Origin: Chloroflexota bacterium
Lineage (GTDB): Bacteria; Chloroflexota; Limnocylindria; P2-11E
Assembly: GCA_021787445.1 (NCBI GenBank)
Contig: JAJYLV010000001.1
Coordinates: forward strand, 70,968 to 127,781
Direction: 5' to 3'
Length of the DNA stretch: 56,814 bases
Below are positions 16,041 through 26,692 of this stretch, piece by piece. The stretch's first letter is position 1. Each line of letters begins with the position of its first letter. A program made the position numbers and the translations under genes. The notes below the pieces were generated by a model. That model was not told the DNA's origin and made no database searches. It worked only from the letters and a program-made list of their open reading frames with translations.

Positions 16041-16079
16041 CTCCACCCGCCGCCCCATAACATCCCTCGGGAGTCGATC

Positions 16080-17849
16080 ATGAGGCAGTCACATCTCTTC
16101 GGTCGCACCCTTCGCGACGCCCCCGCCGAGGCGCAGACGCCGGGCCACCAGCTCCTGCTGCGCGCGGCGGTCGCGCGTCCCCTCGCGTCGGGTCTGTACA
16201 CCTGGCTCCCCCTCGGCTTCCGCGTCGCGCGGAAGGTCGAGCAGATCATCCGCGAGGAGGAGGACCGAGTCGGCGCGCAGGAGCTGCGCCTGCCGGTCAT
16301 CACGCCGGCCGAGTACTGGAAGGAGACGGGTCGCTGGGACGCGCTCGAGCCCGTCACGTTCCGCACGCGCGACCACGGCGGTCACGAGTACATGGTCGCG
16401 TACACGCATGAAGAGCTCGTCATGCACCACGCGCGCACCGAGATCCAGTCGTACCGGCAGCTCCCCGCGGTCGTCTACCACTTCCAGGAGAAGGGGCGCG
16501 ACGAGGCGCGTCCGCGCGCGGGGCTCCTTCGCGTCCGCGAGTTCGTCATGAAGGACGCCTACTCGATCGACAAGGACATGGAGGGCCTCGAGCGCTCCTA
16601 CTGGCTGCAGTACGAGGCATACGCGCGGTCGTTCGAGCGCATGGGCCTGAAGGCGATCAGCGTCGAGTCCGACACCGGGAACATGGGCGGCGACGTCGCG
16701 CACGAGTTCCAGGTCCTCACCGACGTCGGCGAGGACCGCGTCGTGATGTGCACCGCCTGCGACCACCGCGCGAACATGGAGAAGGCGCGGCGGCGGATCG
16801 ACGTCGCGCCCGCCGGAGCGGCAGCGGTCCCCGCCCCCTCGGAGGTCCCGACGCCCGGCATCAAGACCATCCCCGACCTCGCCGCCTTCCTCCACGCGCC
16901 GGCCGCCGACCTGCTGAAGAGCCTCCTCTTCCGGCTGCCGTCCGGAGAGCGCGTCCTCGTGCTGCTGCCGGGCGACCGCGACCTCGGCGAGCCCAAGCTG
17001 CGCAAGCTCCTGGGCGTCCCGAACCTCGCCTACGCCGGCGACGCCGACTTCGTCGCGCTCGGCGCCGTCGCGGGCTCGATGGGCCCGGTCGGCCTCGGCA
17101 GCGCCCGGGTGGTCGTCGACGCGAGCGTCGAGGCCGGGAAGCCCTACGTCACGGGCGCGAACAAGCCCGACACGCACCTGCGCGACGTCGTGCTCGGGCG
17201 CGACTACGACGGCGAGCGCGCGGACGTCCACGACGTCCGCGAGGGCGACGTCTGCCCGCGCTGCGGCGGAAGGCTCGCGATCGAGCGCGGCATCGAGGTC
17301 GGGAACATCTTCAAGTTCGGGCCCTACTACGCCGACAAGATGAACGCGACGTACCTCGCCGAGGATGGCACGCGCAAGCCGCTGATGTTCGGCAGCTACG
17401 GCATCGGCATCGGGCGCGCCGTCCAGACGATCATCGAGACGAATCACGACAGCCGCGGCATCGTGTGGCCGATGAGCGTGGCGCCGTTCGAAGTCCACGT
17501 CGTCGCGCTGCCGGGGAAGGACGCCGCCGTCCGCGGGGCCGCCGAGGCCGTCGTCGCCGAGATCGAGGCGGCGGGCGTCGAGGTCCTGTACGACGACCGC
17601 GACGAGTCGGCGGGCGTGAAGTTCGCCGACGCCGACCTCCTCGGGATCCCCTTCCGGGTGACGGTGAGCACGCGCGGCCTGAAGGCGGGGACGATCGAGG
17701 TGAAGGCGCGGTCGCGCGACGACGTCGAGAACGTCCCGCGCGCCGGCGCGGTCGCGCGCGTCGTCGACCTCGTCACCCACGAGCGCGCGCGCTACCGGCT
17801 CCCCGCGGCGCCCCTCGGCGCGAGCACGCCGATCGGCACACCGGCGTGA
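16080..17849 (+). CDS. proS: Prolyl-tRNA synthetase (bacterial type with editing insertion)
   Basis: A 589-residue class II synthetase. Motif 1 region [13 protein letters not shown], motif 2 region with [19 protein letters not shown], and motif 3 [14 protein letters not shown] are present. Between motifs 2 and 3 is a YbaK-like domain (about residues 250-390, with [14 protein letters not shown] and [13 protein letters not shown]) that hydrolyses Ala-tRNAPro. The C-terminal anticodon-binding domain starts near residue 460. The start gives [15 protein letters not shown], normal for the family. The stop overlaps the ruvB GTG (GTGA). Confidence 0.96.
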   Translation: MRQSHLFGRTLRDAPAEAQTPGHQLLLRAAVARPLASGLYTWLPLGFRVARKVEQIIREEEDRVGAQELRLPVITPAEYWKETGRWDALEPVTFRTRDHGGHEYMVAYTHEELVMHHARTEIQSYRQLPAVVYHFQEKGRDEARPRAGLLRVREFVMKDAYSIDKDMEGLERSYWLQYEAYARSFERMGLKAISVESDTGNMGGDVAHEFQVLTDVGEDRVVMCTACDHRANMEKARRRIDVAPAGAAAVPAPSEVPTPGIKTIPDLAAFLHAPAADLLKSLLFRLPSGERVLVLLPGDRDLGEPKLRKLLGVPNLAYAGDADFVALGAVAGSMGPVGLGSARVVVDASVEAGKPYVTGANKPDTHLRDVVLGRDYDGERADVHDVREGDVCPRCGGRLAIERGIEVGNIFKFGPYYADKMNATYLAEDGTRKPLMFGSYGIGIGRAVQTIIETNHDSRGIVWPMSVAPFEVHVVALPGKDAAVRGAAEAVVAEIEAAGVEVLYDDRDESAGVKFADADLLGIPFRVTVSTRGLKAGTIEVKARSRDDVENVPRAGAVARVVDLVTHERARYRLPAAPLGASTPIGTPA

Positions 17850-18877
17850 GCGAGGTCCGCGCCGTCACGCCCCAGGCGCGCGAGGACGAGCGCTCGCTGG
17901 AGCAGACCCTCCGTCCGCGGCGCTTGACCGACGACGAGTACATCGACCAGCGCAAGGTCAAGGAGCAGCTGCGGATCCTCATCGAGGCGGCGCGCCGTCG
18001 CTCCGAGCCTCTCGAGCACGTCGCGCTCTACGGCCCGCCGGGAGTAGGGAAGACCTCCCTCGCGCACGTCATCGCCGTCGAGATGGACGTGCCCATCCGC
18101 GTGACGAGCGGACCGGCGATCGAGCGGGCGGGCGACCTCGCCGCGATCCTCACCAGCCTCGAGCCCGGCTCGGTCCTGTTCGTCGACGAGGTGCACCGTC
18201 TCCCGCGCGTCGTCGAGGAGGTCCTCTATCCCGCGATGGAGGACTACCACCTCGACATCGTGCTCGGCAAGGGGCCCGGGGCGCGGACGCTCCGCCTCCC
18301 GCTGCCGCGCTTCACGCTCGTCGGAGCGACGACCCGCATCGGGCGCCTGAGCGCACCGCTGCGCGACCGTTTCGGCGCGCAGTACCGCCTCGACCTCTTC
18401 GACGCCACCGACCTCGAGGAGGTGATCGCGCGCGCGGCGCGGATCCTGGCCATCGAGATCGACCGCGAGGCCGCGCACGAGATCGCGCGGCGTGCCCGCG
18501 GCACCCCGCGCATCGCGAACCGGCTGCTCAAGCGCGTGCGCGACCACGCCCAGGTCCTCCACGACGGGCGGGTCAGCGTCGCCATCGCCCGCGAAGCCCT
18601 CGGCGCGCTCGAGGTCGACGACGCGGGTCTCGACAATGTCGACCGCATGCTCCTGCGCGCGATCGTCGAGAAGTTCGGAGGCGGTCCCGTCGGGCTCGAG
18701 ACCCTGGGCGCGGCGCTGAGCGAGGACGCCGAGACCATCGAGGACGTCTACGAGCCGTACCTGCTGCGCGAAGGGTTCATCCAGCGGACGCCGCGCGGGC
18801 GCGTGGCGACGGAGCGCGCGTACGGCCACCTGGGGCTGATGCCGCCCGGCGGAACGCCTCTGTGGGAGCGCTCCTAG
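17846..18877 (+). CDS. ruvB: Holliday junction branch-migration ATPase RuvB
   Basis: A 343-residue AAA+ motor that with RuvA drives branch migration. It has Walker [10 protein letters not shown] (about residues 65-73), Walker [10 protein letters not shown], sensor [10 protein letters not shown] with the arginine-finger region PLRDRFGAQ, and a C-terminal winged helix ([17 protein letters not shown]). ruvA and ruvC are absent nearby, which is common. GTG 17846 overlaps the proS stop. The opening [19 protein letters not shown] departs slightly from the usual EYIGQ. Confidence 0.95.
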   Translation: MSEVRAVTPQAREDERSLEQTLRPRRLTDDEYIDQRKVKEQLRILIEAARRRSEPLEHVALYGPPGVGKTSLAHVIAVEMDVPIRVTSGPAIERAGDLAAILTSLEPGSVLFVDEVHRLPRVVEEVLYPAMEDYHLDIVLGKGPGARTLRLPLPRFTLVGATTRIGRLSAPLRDRFGAQYRLDLFDATDLEEVIARAARILAIEIDREAAHEIARRARGTPRIANRLLKRVRDHAQVLHDGRVSVAIAREALGALEVDDAGLDNVDRMLLRAIVEKFGGGPVGLETLGAALSEDAETIEDVYEPYLLREGFIQRTPRGRVATERAYGHLGLMPPGGTPLWERS

Positions 18878-18984
18878 CGGCGAAGCGTCGCGAAGATCAG
18901 GGCAACGCCCGGTGGGACGGTGCGTTAGCGAGAGAGGCGCTGCTAGGATCGGCCGCTCAGCACAGCGGAAGGGACGAACGTTCA

Positions 18985-19515
18985 ATGCTGCGACGCTTCG
19001 GTGGCGACCCGACCAGACTACGGCCGGAGCCGGAGGCCCCTCGCTTCGAGGACGCACCCGAGCCGGTCGTGACGAGGGAGAAGAGCGAGATGGCGGACCG
19101 GGACCGCGACTATGCCCGCGACATCACACCTGCGGCGACGCCTGCTCCGACTGAAGAGCTCAACGCGCTCCTCGGCAAGGGTTCGGAGTTCGACGGGAAG
19201 CTCGCGTTCGAGGGGACCGTCCGCATCGACGGCACCTTCACGGGGGAGATCACGACGAGCGACACGCTGATCGTCGGCGAGGGGGCGAAGGTGCAGGCCG
19301 AGATCTCCTGTGGGACGATCGTCGTCCACGGGCAGGTCGGCGGCAACATCCACGCCACGCGCGCCGTGGAGCTGCACACGCCGGCGCGGGTCAAGGGCGA
19401 CGTCACGACCCCCTCCCTCATGATCGAGAAGGGCGTCGTCTTCGAGGGCCACTCGAAGATGGAAGAGACCGAGACGCGCAAGATCGTGCCGCTCTCCGCG
19501 GCCGAGGCCGACTAG
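18985..19515 (+). CDS. Bactofilin (polymer-forming cytoskeletal protein)
   Basis: A 176-residue protein. Its central domain (about residues 55-155) has regularly spaced Gly/hydrophobic repeats: GSEFDGKLAFEGTVRIDGTFTGEI, VGEGAKVQAEISCGTIVVHGQVGGNI and TPARVKGDVTTPSLMIEKGVVFEG, the DUF583 beta-helix that polymerises without nucleotide. Bactofilins scaffold cell-shape or envelope enzymes. A charged N-terminal tail of about 55 residues precedes the core. ATG 18985 has GGAAGGG 14 bases upstream and TAGGAT, a possible -10, at 18944-18949; ATG 19090 after AGGGAGAAG is an alternative. It is convergent with the Fe-S operon, sharing four bases. Confidence 0.85.
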   Translation: MLRRFGGDPTRLRPEPEAPRFEDAPEPVVTREKSEMADRDRDYARDITPAATPAPTEELNALLGKGSEFDGKLAFEGTVRIDGTFTGEITTSDTLIVGEGAKVQAEISCGTIVVHGQVGGNIHATRAVELHTPARVKGDVTTPSLMIEKGVVFEGHSKMEETETRKIVPLSAAEAD

Positions 19516-21311
19516 CCCCCCGTCCGGGCCGGCCGTGCGTGCAGGACGGCGCGCGCGGCCGCGCGGCCCTGCGCCATGGCTCCGACGACCGTCGCGGGTC
19601 CGACGAGCGCGTCGCCGACGACCCACACGCGCTCCGCGCGCGGCGCGCGCGCCTCGGCGGCCGCGGCTTCTTCCTGTCGCCGCCACAGCTGCCCCCACAG
19701 GTCCGCTCGGGATCGGGCGCGCGGCTCGCGTTGCCACAGCCGGACCCACCATCCCGAGTGGACGGCCGAGGCCGCCACGGCGAGACCGGCCTCGCGCTGC
19801 AGCGCCTGTGTCCCGACGGCCAGCGCCGGTCCCGTGGGGATGCCGCTCGCGATCCAGCGGCGGTCGGGGAAGGTGCGTGCCCGGTCGTCCACTCGCAGGG
19901 GAAGGTCGACGACGCTCCCCGCGACGGCACGGTCGACGCGGTAGCCCAGCGCGACGACGACGCGGTCGATCGCGAGAGGCTCCGGCGCACCCGGCACGAC
20001 CGCCGGAGGCTTGGTGCTCTGTCGCTGCACCGTGCGCCGCAGCCACGCCGTGCGTACGCCTTGCGCGTCACCCTCGAGACGGTCGACGGTCGTGGTGAAG
20101 CGGACGTCCACTCCTTCGGCGCGCGCGTCCGCGAGCTCGTCGGGACGCACGCGCCCGAAGCGCTCATCCATCCACTCGACCGCGGTGACCTCCGCGCCGC
20201 AGCGGCGGAGGGTGCGGGCCACGTCCATGGCGGTGTTGCCGCCCCCCAGGACGAGAACGCGGATGCCGCGCGGGTAGCCCTGCGGCTGCCCGCCGCTCTC
20301 GAGCGCGGGCTTCGCCCGCTCGAGGCACGCCGTCGCGTCCTCCACGCCGGGGAGGTCCATGCCCGATACCGGGAGGCGGAGCGGCATGGCGGCCCCGTGC
20401 GCGAGGATGACCGCATCGTGCTCGGCGAGGAGATCGTCGATCGCGACGTCCCGTCCGAGGGCGCGGCCCGTGGTCACGACGAGGCCGGCCGCGACGAGCG
20501 CGTCGAGGTAGCCTCGCCGGACGGCGACCGGCAGCGTGAAGGACGGGATGCCCCAGCGCAGGACGCCACCCGGCTCAGCGTCCTTCTCCAGCATCGTGAC
20601 GCGCGCCGACGCGGCGAGGAGCTCCCACGCGGCCGCCTGCCCCGCGGGGCCGGAGCCGACGATCGCGACGGACAGCCCCGCGCCTTCGACGCTCGCTCTC
20701 TGGACGCGCGGCTCCGGGCCGCGATCGGCGACGAAGCGCTCCAGACGGCCGATGGAGACCGCCTGACCGCCCGCGAGCGCCCAGGAGCAGGCCCCCTCGC
20801 ACTGCACGCTCTGGTCGCAGACGCGGCTGCACACGCCCGGAAGCATGGTCGAGCGCGATAGGACGTCGGCGGCGGCCACCAGGTCACGCTGCCGGACGGC
20901 GGCGATGAAGCCGGGGATGTCGTTGTGCGCGGGACAGCCCTCCATGCACGTCGGGTCGGGGCAGGCGAGGCATCTCTCGGCCTCGCGCAGCGCCTCGGGC
21001 CAGCCGGCGAAGCCCGAGCGCGTCTCGCGCCGGTCGCCGTCGAGGGGATCGGGACGCAGCGGAGCGTCGTCGATGCGCGGAGCGACGATGCGTGGGCCGG
21101 TCACCGCGATCGCGCTGTACGGACACACGCGCTCGCACTGGCGGCATCCGACGCAGAGCTCGTCGTCCGCGTCGGCGATCCACCGCTCCGTATCGATGGC
21201 GAGCGCGTGCGTCGGGCAACGGATGACGCATTCCTGGCAGCCCGCGCAGCGCTCCTCGTCGATGCTGACGCGGGCGTGGTCCGCGACGATGCTGCTGACC
21301 CGTACGCTCAC
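19512..21311 (-). CDS. GltD-like FAD/NAD(P)-dependent oxidoreductase with N-terminal ferredoxin clusters
   Basis: A 599-residue cytosolic flavoprotein. Residues about 15-60 contain two 4Fe-4S motifs, CAGCQECVIRCPTHAL and CVGCRQCERVCPYSAI. Next comes the glutamate-synthase-small-subunit-type cluster domain (CLACPDPTCMEGCPAHNDIPGFI and CSRVCDQSVQCEGAC). Then there are two dinucleotide folds, FAD VAIVGSGPAGQAAAWEL and NAD(P) VLVLGGGNTAMDVAR. No GltB partner or other catalytic subunit is nearby. GTG 21311 overlaps the stop of the membrane protein upstream (ACGTGAGC), so the two form one operon. It probably shuttles electrons between NAD(P)H and ferredoxin clusters, perhaps to or from that membrane protein. 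True glutamate synthase function is unlikely. Confidence 0.85.
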   Translation of the reverse strand: MSVRVSSIVADHARVSIDEERCAGCQECVIRCPTHALAIDTERWIADADDELCVGCRQCERVCPYSAIAVTGPRIVAPRIDDAPLRPDPLDGDRRETRSGFAGWPEALREAERCLACPDPTCMEGCPAHNDIPGFIAAVRQRDLVAAADVLSRSTMLPGVCSRVCDQSVQCEGACSWALAGGQAVSIGRLERFVADRGPEPRVQRASVEGAGLSVAIVGSGPAGQAAAWELLAASARVTMLEKDAEPGGVLRWGIPSFTLPVAVRRGYLDALVAAGLVVTTGRALGRDVAIDDLLAEHDAVILAHGAAMPLRLPVSGMDLPGVEDATACLERAKPALESGGQPQGYPRGIRVLVLGGGNTAMDVARTLRRCGAEVTAVEWMDERFGRVRPDELADARAEGVDVRFTTTVDRLEGDAQGVRTAWLRRTVQRQSTKPPAVVPGAPEPLAIDRVVVALGYRVDRAVAGSVVDLPLRVDDRARTFPDRRWIASGIPTGPALAVGTQALQREAGLAVAASAVHSGWWVRLWQREPRARSRADLWGQLWRRQEEAAAAEARAPRAERVWVVGDALVGPATVVGAMAQGRAAARAVLHARPARTGG

Positions 21312-22873
21312 GTTGCCGCTCCCATCGCGACGTACAGCGCCGCCACGGCGACGCCGCCGATGCCCCATGCCGCCGCGGCGACGACCGCGAGGGCACGCGG
21401 GTGGTCCGTCAGGGGTCCGAGGTCGCGCCGCGCGATCCGGAGCGTCGCATACACGGCGCCGAGCGTTCCGAGCGCGACGACGGCGACCTGCGTGACGATC
21501 ACGCCGCCCGTGCCGAGGATCTGCGCGTTGACGATCGGAAGGTGCGCGGTCCCGAAGAGGTTCCACCCGTATCCGAAGGGGTCCGAGACGGCCCCGATCA
21601 GCTTGGGCGCGTCGAGCCAGAACTTCGGGAGCTGCCGCGCCAGGTAGTCGACCGCCATGAGCGGGATGAGCCCGTACGAAAGCGGGACGAACCAGGCGCC
21701 GAAGCGCCGGACGGCGGGCGCACCGGCTGCCGGCGCTCCGCTGCGGCGCGCGAACGCCGACCGCACGAGCCAGATCCAGCCCGTCGTGAGGGCCGCGATG
21801 ACCGCGACGATACCGAGGTAGTCGACGGGATCCGGGTAGGACGGGAAGCTCAGGAGCTTGTTGAGCGCGTCGTCGAGGTTGCCGTAGACGTCGAGCGCGT
21901 TGACCTGCTGGAAGATGGCGAGGCCGAAGAGCACGACGACGATCAGCGCCACGTCGGCCCGCCGGCGAAGAGGCGCGATCACGGAGGTGAGAGGCTTCTG
22001 CACGAACAGACCGACGTTGTCCTTGGGGCAGTTCTTCACGCACTCGGTGCAGAGGCCGCAGAGGAGGTTCGACGTCGCGCTGCCCGGCCATTCGTACCAC
22101 GGGCACGGGTAGCCCCGCTCGCTCCCGCGCATGCAGTCCTTCGTCGCGCAGCTGAGACAGACGTCCCGGTCGCGCGTCCGGAGCCCCGCGACCATGCCGG
22201 TCGACCCGACGCTCCCGATGAGGCAGGTGAGGGGGCACAGGTACCGGCAGAACGTGCGCCGCTCGAACACGAAGAGCATCGAGACGGCGAGCAGGATGAT
22301 GAAGCTGACGAGGAGACCGGTGAGTATCGGCTTACCCGGTCCCGCGATGTTGAGGAACTCTTCGACCCACGTGAGCGCGAGGAAGACCGCGAGGGAAGGC
22401 AGCATCCCGTAGCGCGCCAGCCGGCGTGGCCAACGCCGGTGGAGCCCGATGGAAGAAGGGCGGCGCCGCCAGAAGCTGAGACGTTGGACCCATTCGCCCG
22501 CGCCGCCGAAGGGGCACATGAGGCACCACCCCCGGCCGACGCCCACCATGAGAAGGAAGACGACACAGAACCACACGAACCATGTGATGACGGTGGCGAA
22601 GTTGTGGTTCGGATGGGCGACGCCGATGAGCGCGGTCACGATGACCAGCCAGAAGATGATCTGATTCGGCAGGATGGCCGCGAACTGGAAGCGCCGGCTG
22701 TGCACCGCGCGGTCGAGCAGCTGGCCGACGAGCGGCAGGCGGAGAAGGTCGACCGCGGGGTCGGTCGGCCCGAAGTGCGCCTCCACCCCTTCGCGGCGTG
22801 CGGTCGCGAGGCGACGCGCGGGCGAGGATCCGAGGGTCGCGGCTTCCGGCTGCTCGACCGATCTGATGGCCAT
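21308..22873 (-). CDS. NapH/NosR-like membrane 4Fe-4S protein
   Basis: A 521-residue polytopic membrane protein with about eight hydrophobic helices. It carries the CxxCPxG-type motifs WCLMCPFGG and FCRYLCPLTC, a Cys-rich loop CLSCATKDCMRG, and a classic ferredoxin motif CGLCTECVKNCP. This architecture is that of the NapH/CcoG/NosR-type quinol-to-iron-sulfur electron carriers. ATG 22873 has GGGAGG five bases upstream and is preferred to GTG/ATG 22900. It is the first gene of a two-gene operon with the GltD-like flavoprotein. No reductase (NapA, NosZ) is present, so the terminal acceptor is unknown. The name is a family-level assignment. Confidence 0.8.
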   Translation of the reverse strand: MAIRSVEQPEAATLGSSPARRLATARREGVEAHFGPTDPAVDLLRLPLVGQLLDRAVHSRRFQFAAILPNQIIFWLVIVTALIGVAHPNHNFATVITWFVWFCVVFLLMVGVGRGWCLMCPFGGAGEWVQRLSFWRRRPSSIGLHRRWPRRLARYGMLPSLAVFLALTWVEEFLNIAGPGKPILTGLLVSFIILLAVSMLFVFERRTFCRYLCPLTCLIGSVGSTGMVAGLRTRDRDVCLSCATKDCMRGSERGYPCPWYEWPGSATSNLLCGLCTECVKNCPKDNVGLFVQKPLTSVIAPLRRRADVALIVVVLFGLAIFQQVNALDVYGNLDDALNKLLSFPSYPDPVDYLGIVAVIAALTTGWIWLVRSAFARRSGAPAAGAPAVRRFGAWFVPLSYGLIPLMAVDYLARQLPKFWLDAPKLIGAVSDPFGYGWNLFGTAHLPIVNAQILGTGGVIVTQVAVVALGTLGAVYATLRIARRDLGPLTDHPRALAVVAAAAWGIGGVAVAALYVAMGAAT

Positions 22874-23011
22874 GCGCGCCTCCCGTGGCGGCCCCCGCAT
22901 ACGACCCCAGGGACGGGGACCGAATGGCTCGGACTCTGAAGGCGGCCGGTCCCACGCGCTTGGGCCGACCGGGTATGTCCCGAGGGCTGAACGGCCTCAG
23001 CCGAGGGACCG

Positions 23012-23064
23012 GTCGGCCTATAGACCTCGCCGAACGGCGAGGGCGATAGAGCTATAGGGCCGAC
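23012..23064. promoter_or_regulatory. Nested inverted repeat in the divergent control region
   Basis: Outer arms GTCGGCCTATAG (23012-23023) and CTATAGGGCCGAC (23052-23064) pair with one bulged base. Inside lies a perfect inner hairpin CCTCGCC-GAAC-GGCGAGG (23025-23042). The element sits between the divergent starts at 22873 (minus) and 23128 (plus), so it is not a shared 3' terminator. A double operator or a structured leader is more likely. CTATAG also resembles -10 elements in both directions. Confidence 0.55.
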
Positions 23065-23070
23065 GCCGTC

Positions 23071-23092
23071 GATAGGCCCTGACCAGCCTATC
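23071..23092. promoter_or_regulatory. Operator-like inverted repeat GATAGG-N10-CCTATC
   Basis: Perfect 6-base arms (23071-23076 and 23087-23092) separated by 10 bases, one helical turn between half-sites, 36 bases before the DUF2905 start. It shares the ATAGG core with the nested repeat just upstream and with ATAGG-TGT-CCTAT at 24300-24312 in another divergent gap. The binding protein is unknown. Confidence 0.4.
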
Positions 23093-23127
23093 CACGGATG
23101 GGACAATGGATCGACACAGGAGGTCGG

Positions 23128-23367
23128 ATGTCGATGGAGCTATCTGCGGTCGGGCGGTCCCTCGTCGGCATCGGGGTCGTCCTGGTGCTCATCGGCCTCG
23201 CACTCATGGTCGGGGGCCGCATCCCGCTCCTGGGCCGTCTTCCGGGCGACATCCAGATCCGGGGCGAGCATTGGTCGATATACGCGCCGATCGCGACGTC
23301 CATCGTGCTCAGCGTCGCCCTTACCCTCGTGGTGAGCCTCGTCGGATGGCTTGCGACGCGCCGTTAG
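23128..23367 (+). CDS. DUF2905 small membrane protein
   Basis: A 79-residue protein with two membrane helices (SLVGIGVVLVLIGLALMVG and APIATSIVLSVALTLVVSLVGWLA). The short loop between them reads GRIPLLGRLPGDIQIRGEHWSIYAPI; GRLPGDI is the DUF2905 hallmark. The function is unknown. A strong AGGAGG at 23119-23124 places the start at ATG 23128 rather than the upstream ATG 23098. It is followed by the DUF59 gene 20 bases later and is probably cotranscribed with it. Confidence 0.85.
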   Translation: MSMELSAVGRSLVGIGVVLVLIGLALMVGGRIPLLGRLPGDIQIRGEHWSIYAPIATSIVLSVALTLVVSLVGWLATRR

Positions 23368-23387
23368 TAGAAGGAGGAGCCGGAGAA

Positions 23388-23717
23388 GTGACGGACGATA
23401 CGAAGGAGCCGAAGGCCGCGGAAGGAGCGGACCGCGTGGTCGGCGAGGCGGAGAAGCAAGAGAAGATCCTCAACGCGCTGCAGGCCGTGCTCGACCCGGA
23501 GATCGGCCTCTCGGTCATCGACCTCGACCTCATCCGCGAGGTCCGCTTCGACGATCCGGGCGAGGCCGAGGTGCGGATGGTCCTGACGACGCCCTTCTGC
23601 CCCTACGGCCCGATGCTCATCGATCAGATCCAGCAGGCGGCCGAGACGGCCGCGGAGACTCCCGTGAAGGTCACGGTGCTCCCCGACCGCTGGGAGCCGC
23701 CGCCGTGGCTGCGTTAG
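23388..23717 (+). CDS. DUF59/MIP18-type metal-sulfur cluster assembly factor
   Basis: A 109-residue protein. After a charged tail of about 20 residues comes the DUF59 domain: LNALQAVLDPEIGLSVIDLDLIREV, then TTPFCPYGPMLIDQI, which holds the conserved Cys in the TxxxCP motif, and a C-terminal VKVTVLPDRWEPP strand. Relatives (SufT, PaaD, the yeast MIP18 family) help build or insert Fe-S clusters. GTG 23388 has GGAGGAG 11 bases upstream. Its neighbourhood holds two Fe-S-rich proteins across the divergent promoter, which suits an assembly role for them. Confidence 0.85.
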   Translation: MTDDTKEPKAAEGADRVVGEAEKQEKILNALQAVLDPEIGLSVIDLDLIREVRFDDPGEAEVRMVLTTPFCPYGPMLIDQIQQAAETAAETPVKVTVLPDRWEPPPWLR

Positions 23718-23721
23718 CGGC

Positions 23722-24288
23722 TTAGCGGGGCGACCTGCCCGGCGGCGCGGAGGATGCCTCCGTGCGTGCCGACTCGAGCGCGCGTGCCAGCAGGTACACG
23801 ACGTCGGAGAGGCGGTTGAGCCACGGGACGAGATGCGTCCCGTCCACGAGCGTCGCGTCCGCGAGGCCGACGACCGAGCGCTCCGCCCGGCGAACGACCG
23901 TGCGCGCCACGTCCAGCGTCGCGGAGGGCACGTCCTCGCCGGGCACGACGAATCGGCCCTCGACGCCGGCGCGTTCGCGCAGGCCGGCGATGAGCGCGTC
24001 GATGGATGCGACCGCGTCCGCATCGATGCGTCCGCGGAGGCGTGGCAGGTCGGCCGACGGCGTGGCGACCTCGGCCATGACGCGGTAGAGGCCGCGCTGG
24101 AGCTCGAGGACGATGTCCCGCTCGGCGAGAGGGACGCTCGCGCGCGCGAGGCCGAGCGCGGACTGCGCCTCGTCGAGGTCGCCGAGGGCGACGACGCGCG
24201 GGTCGGTCTTGCGCACCCGGCCCTTCCCGAAGAGCGAGGTCTCGCCGGAGTCGCCCGTACGTGTCGTGACACGTGCGATACGGGGCAT
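23722..24288 (-). CDS. Cob(I)alamin adenosyltransferase, PduO/EutT-like ATR type
   Basis: A 188-residue enzyme transferring adenosyl from ATP to cob(I)alamin to form coenzyme B12. The ATP-binding N terminus VTTRTGDSGETSLFGKGRVRK, the RTVVRRAERSV helix (family R.(C/V)RRAER) and WLNRLSDVVYLLAR (LNRLSD..F..AR) are intact. Length is typical for the trimeric PduO class. ATG 24288 has no Shine-Dalgarno site; a TATAGT hexamer ends eight bases before it, pointing to a leaderless message. It is convergent with the DUF59 gene. B12 salvage or B12-dependent metabolism is implied elsewhere in the genome. Confidence 0.9.
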   Translation of the reverse strand: MPRIARVTTRTGDSGETSLFGKGRVRKTDPRVVALGDLDEAQSALGLARASVPLAERDIVLELQRGLYRVMAEVATPSADLPRLRGRIDADAVASIDALIAGLRERAGVEGRFVVPGEDVPSATLDVARTVVRRAERSVVGLADATLVDGTHLVPWLNRLSDVVYLLARALESARTEASSAPPGRSPR

Positions 24289-24296
24289 CGGCGGCG

Positions 24297-24302
24297 ACTA
24301 TA
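24297..24302 (-). promoter_or_regulatory. Candidate -10 element (TATAGT) for a leaderless adenosyltransferase mRNA
   Basis: Read on the minus strand, TATAGT matches five of six consensus bases and ends eight bases before the ATG at 24288. It overlaps the inverted repeat ATAGG-TGT-CCTAT (24300-24312), which lies between this gene and the lysine-rich gene on the other strand. No -35 consensus is visible. Confidence 0.4.
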
Positions 24303-24346
24303 GGTGTCCTATGCTCCGCCCGAGCGAAAGTGAAGGGGTGACCAGC

Positions 24347-24508
24347 GTGCCCAGTGGACGCGGCGACATCAAGGACAAGAAACAGAAGAAGAAGTCCAAG
24401 GACCAGCTGGAGCGGGATCTCAAGAAGAAGTCGTCGGGTCCGCCGGTGTTGGAGTCGATGACCTTCGAGGTCGTCAAGCCGAAGCGCAAGGAGCGCGACC
24501 AGTACTGA
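24347..24508 (+). CDS. Small lysine-rich protein of unknown function
   Basis: A 53-residue, strongly basic protein: GDIKDKKQKKKSKDQLERDLKKK followed by a neutral tail with VLESMTFEVVKPKRKERDQY. Lysines make up about a quarter of it and there is no membrane segment. GTG 24347 is favoured by a strong AAGGGGTGA five bases upstream (24333-24341). ATG 24311 and GTG 24338 in the same frame would lengthen it to 65 or 56 residues. It lies 86 bases before recA on the same strand. Nucleic-acid binding is possible from the charge, but I do not recognise a family. Confidence 0.55.
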   Translation: MPSGRGDIKDKKQKKKSKDQLERDLKKKSSGPPVLESMTFEVVKPKRKERDQY

Positions 24509-24594
24509 GCGCGGTCAGCCGGATGCCGATGCTTCCTTCGTGCAAGCCGGGACCGATCTGCGCGGCGACGAAGGCGAAATGAGGAAGTAACGGG

Positions 24595-26685
<2,091 letters not shown>

Positions 26686-26692
26686 AAGCACC

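Noticed and set aside
15968-16079. T-box leader before proS
   Set aside because: The gap is only 112 bases and contains one 9-base hairpin with no specifier loop, T-box sequence or antiterminator.
16089-17780. Minus-strand open frame antisense to proS (563 codons)
   Set aside because: Antisense shadow of a complete, well-conserved synthetase gene. No start context and no recognisable domain.
18976-18983. GAACGTTC near the bactofilin start as a LexA box
   Set aside because: The half-sites touch with no 4-base spacer, so it does not fit the GAAC-N4-GTTC form.
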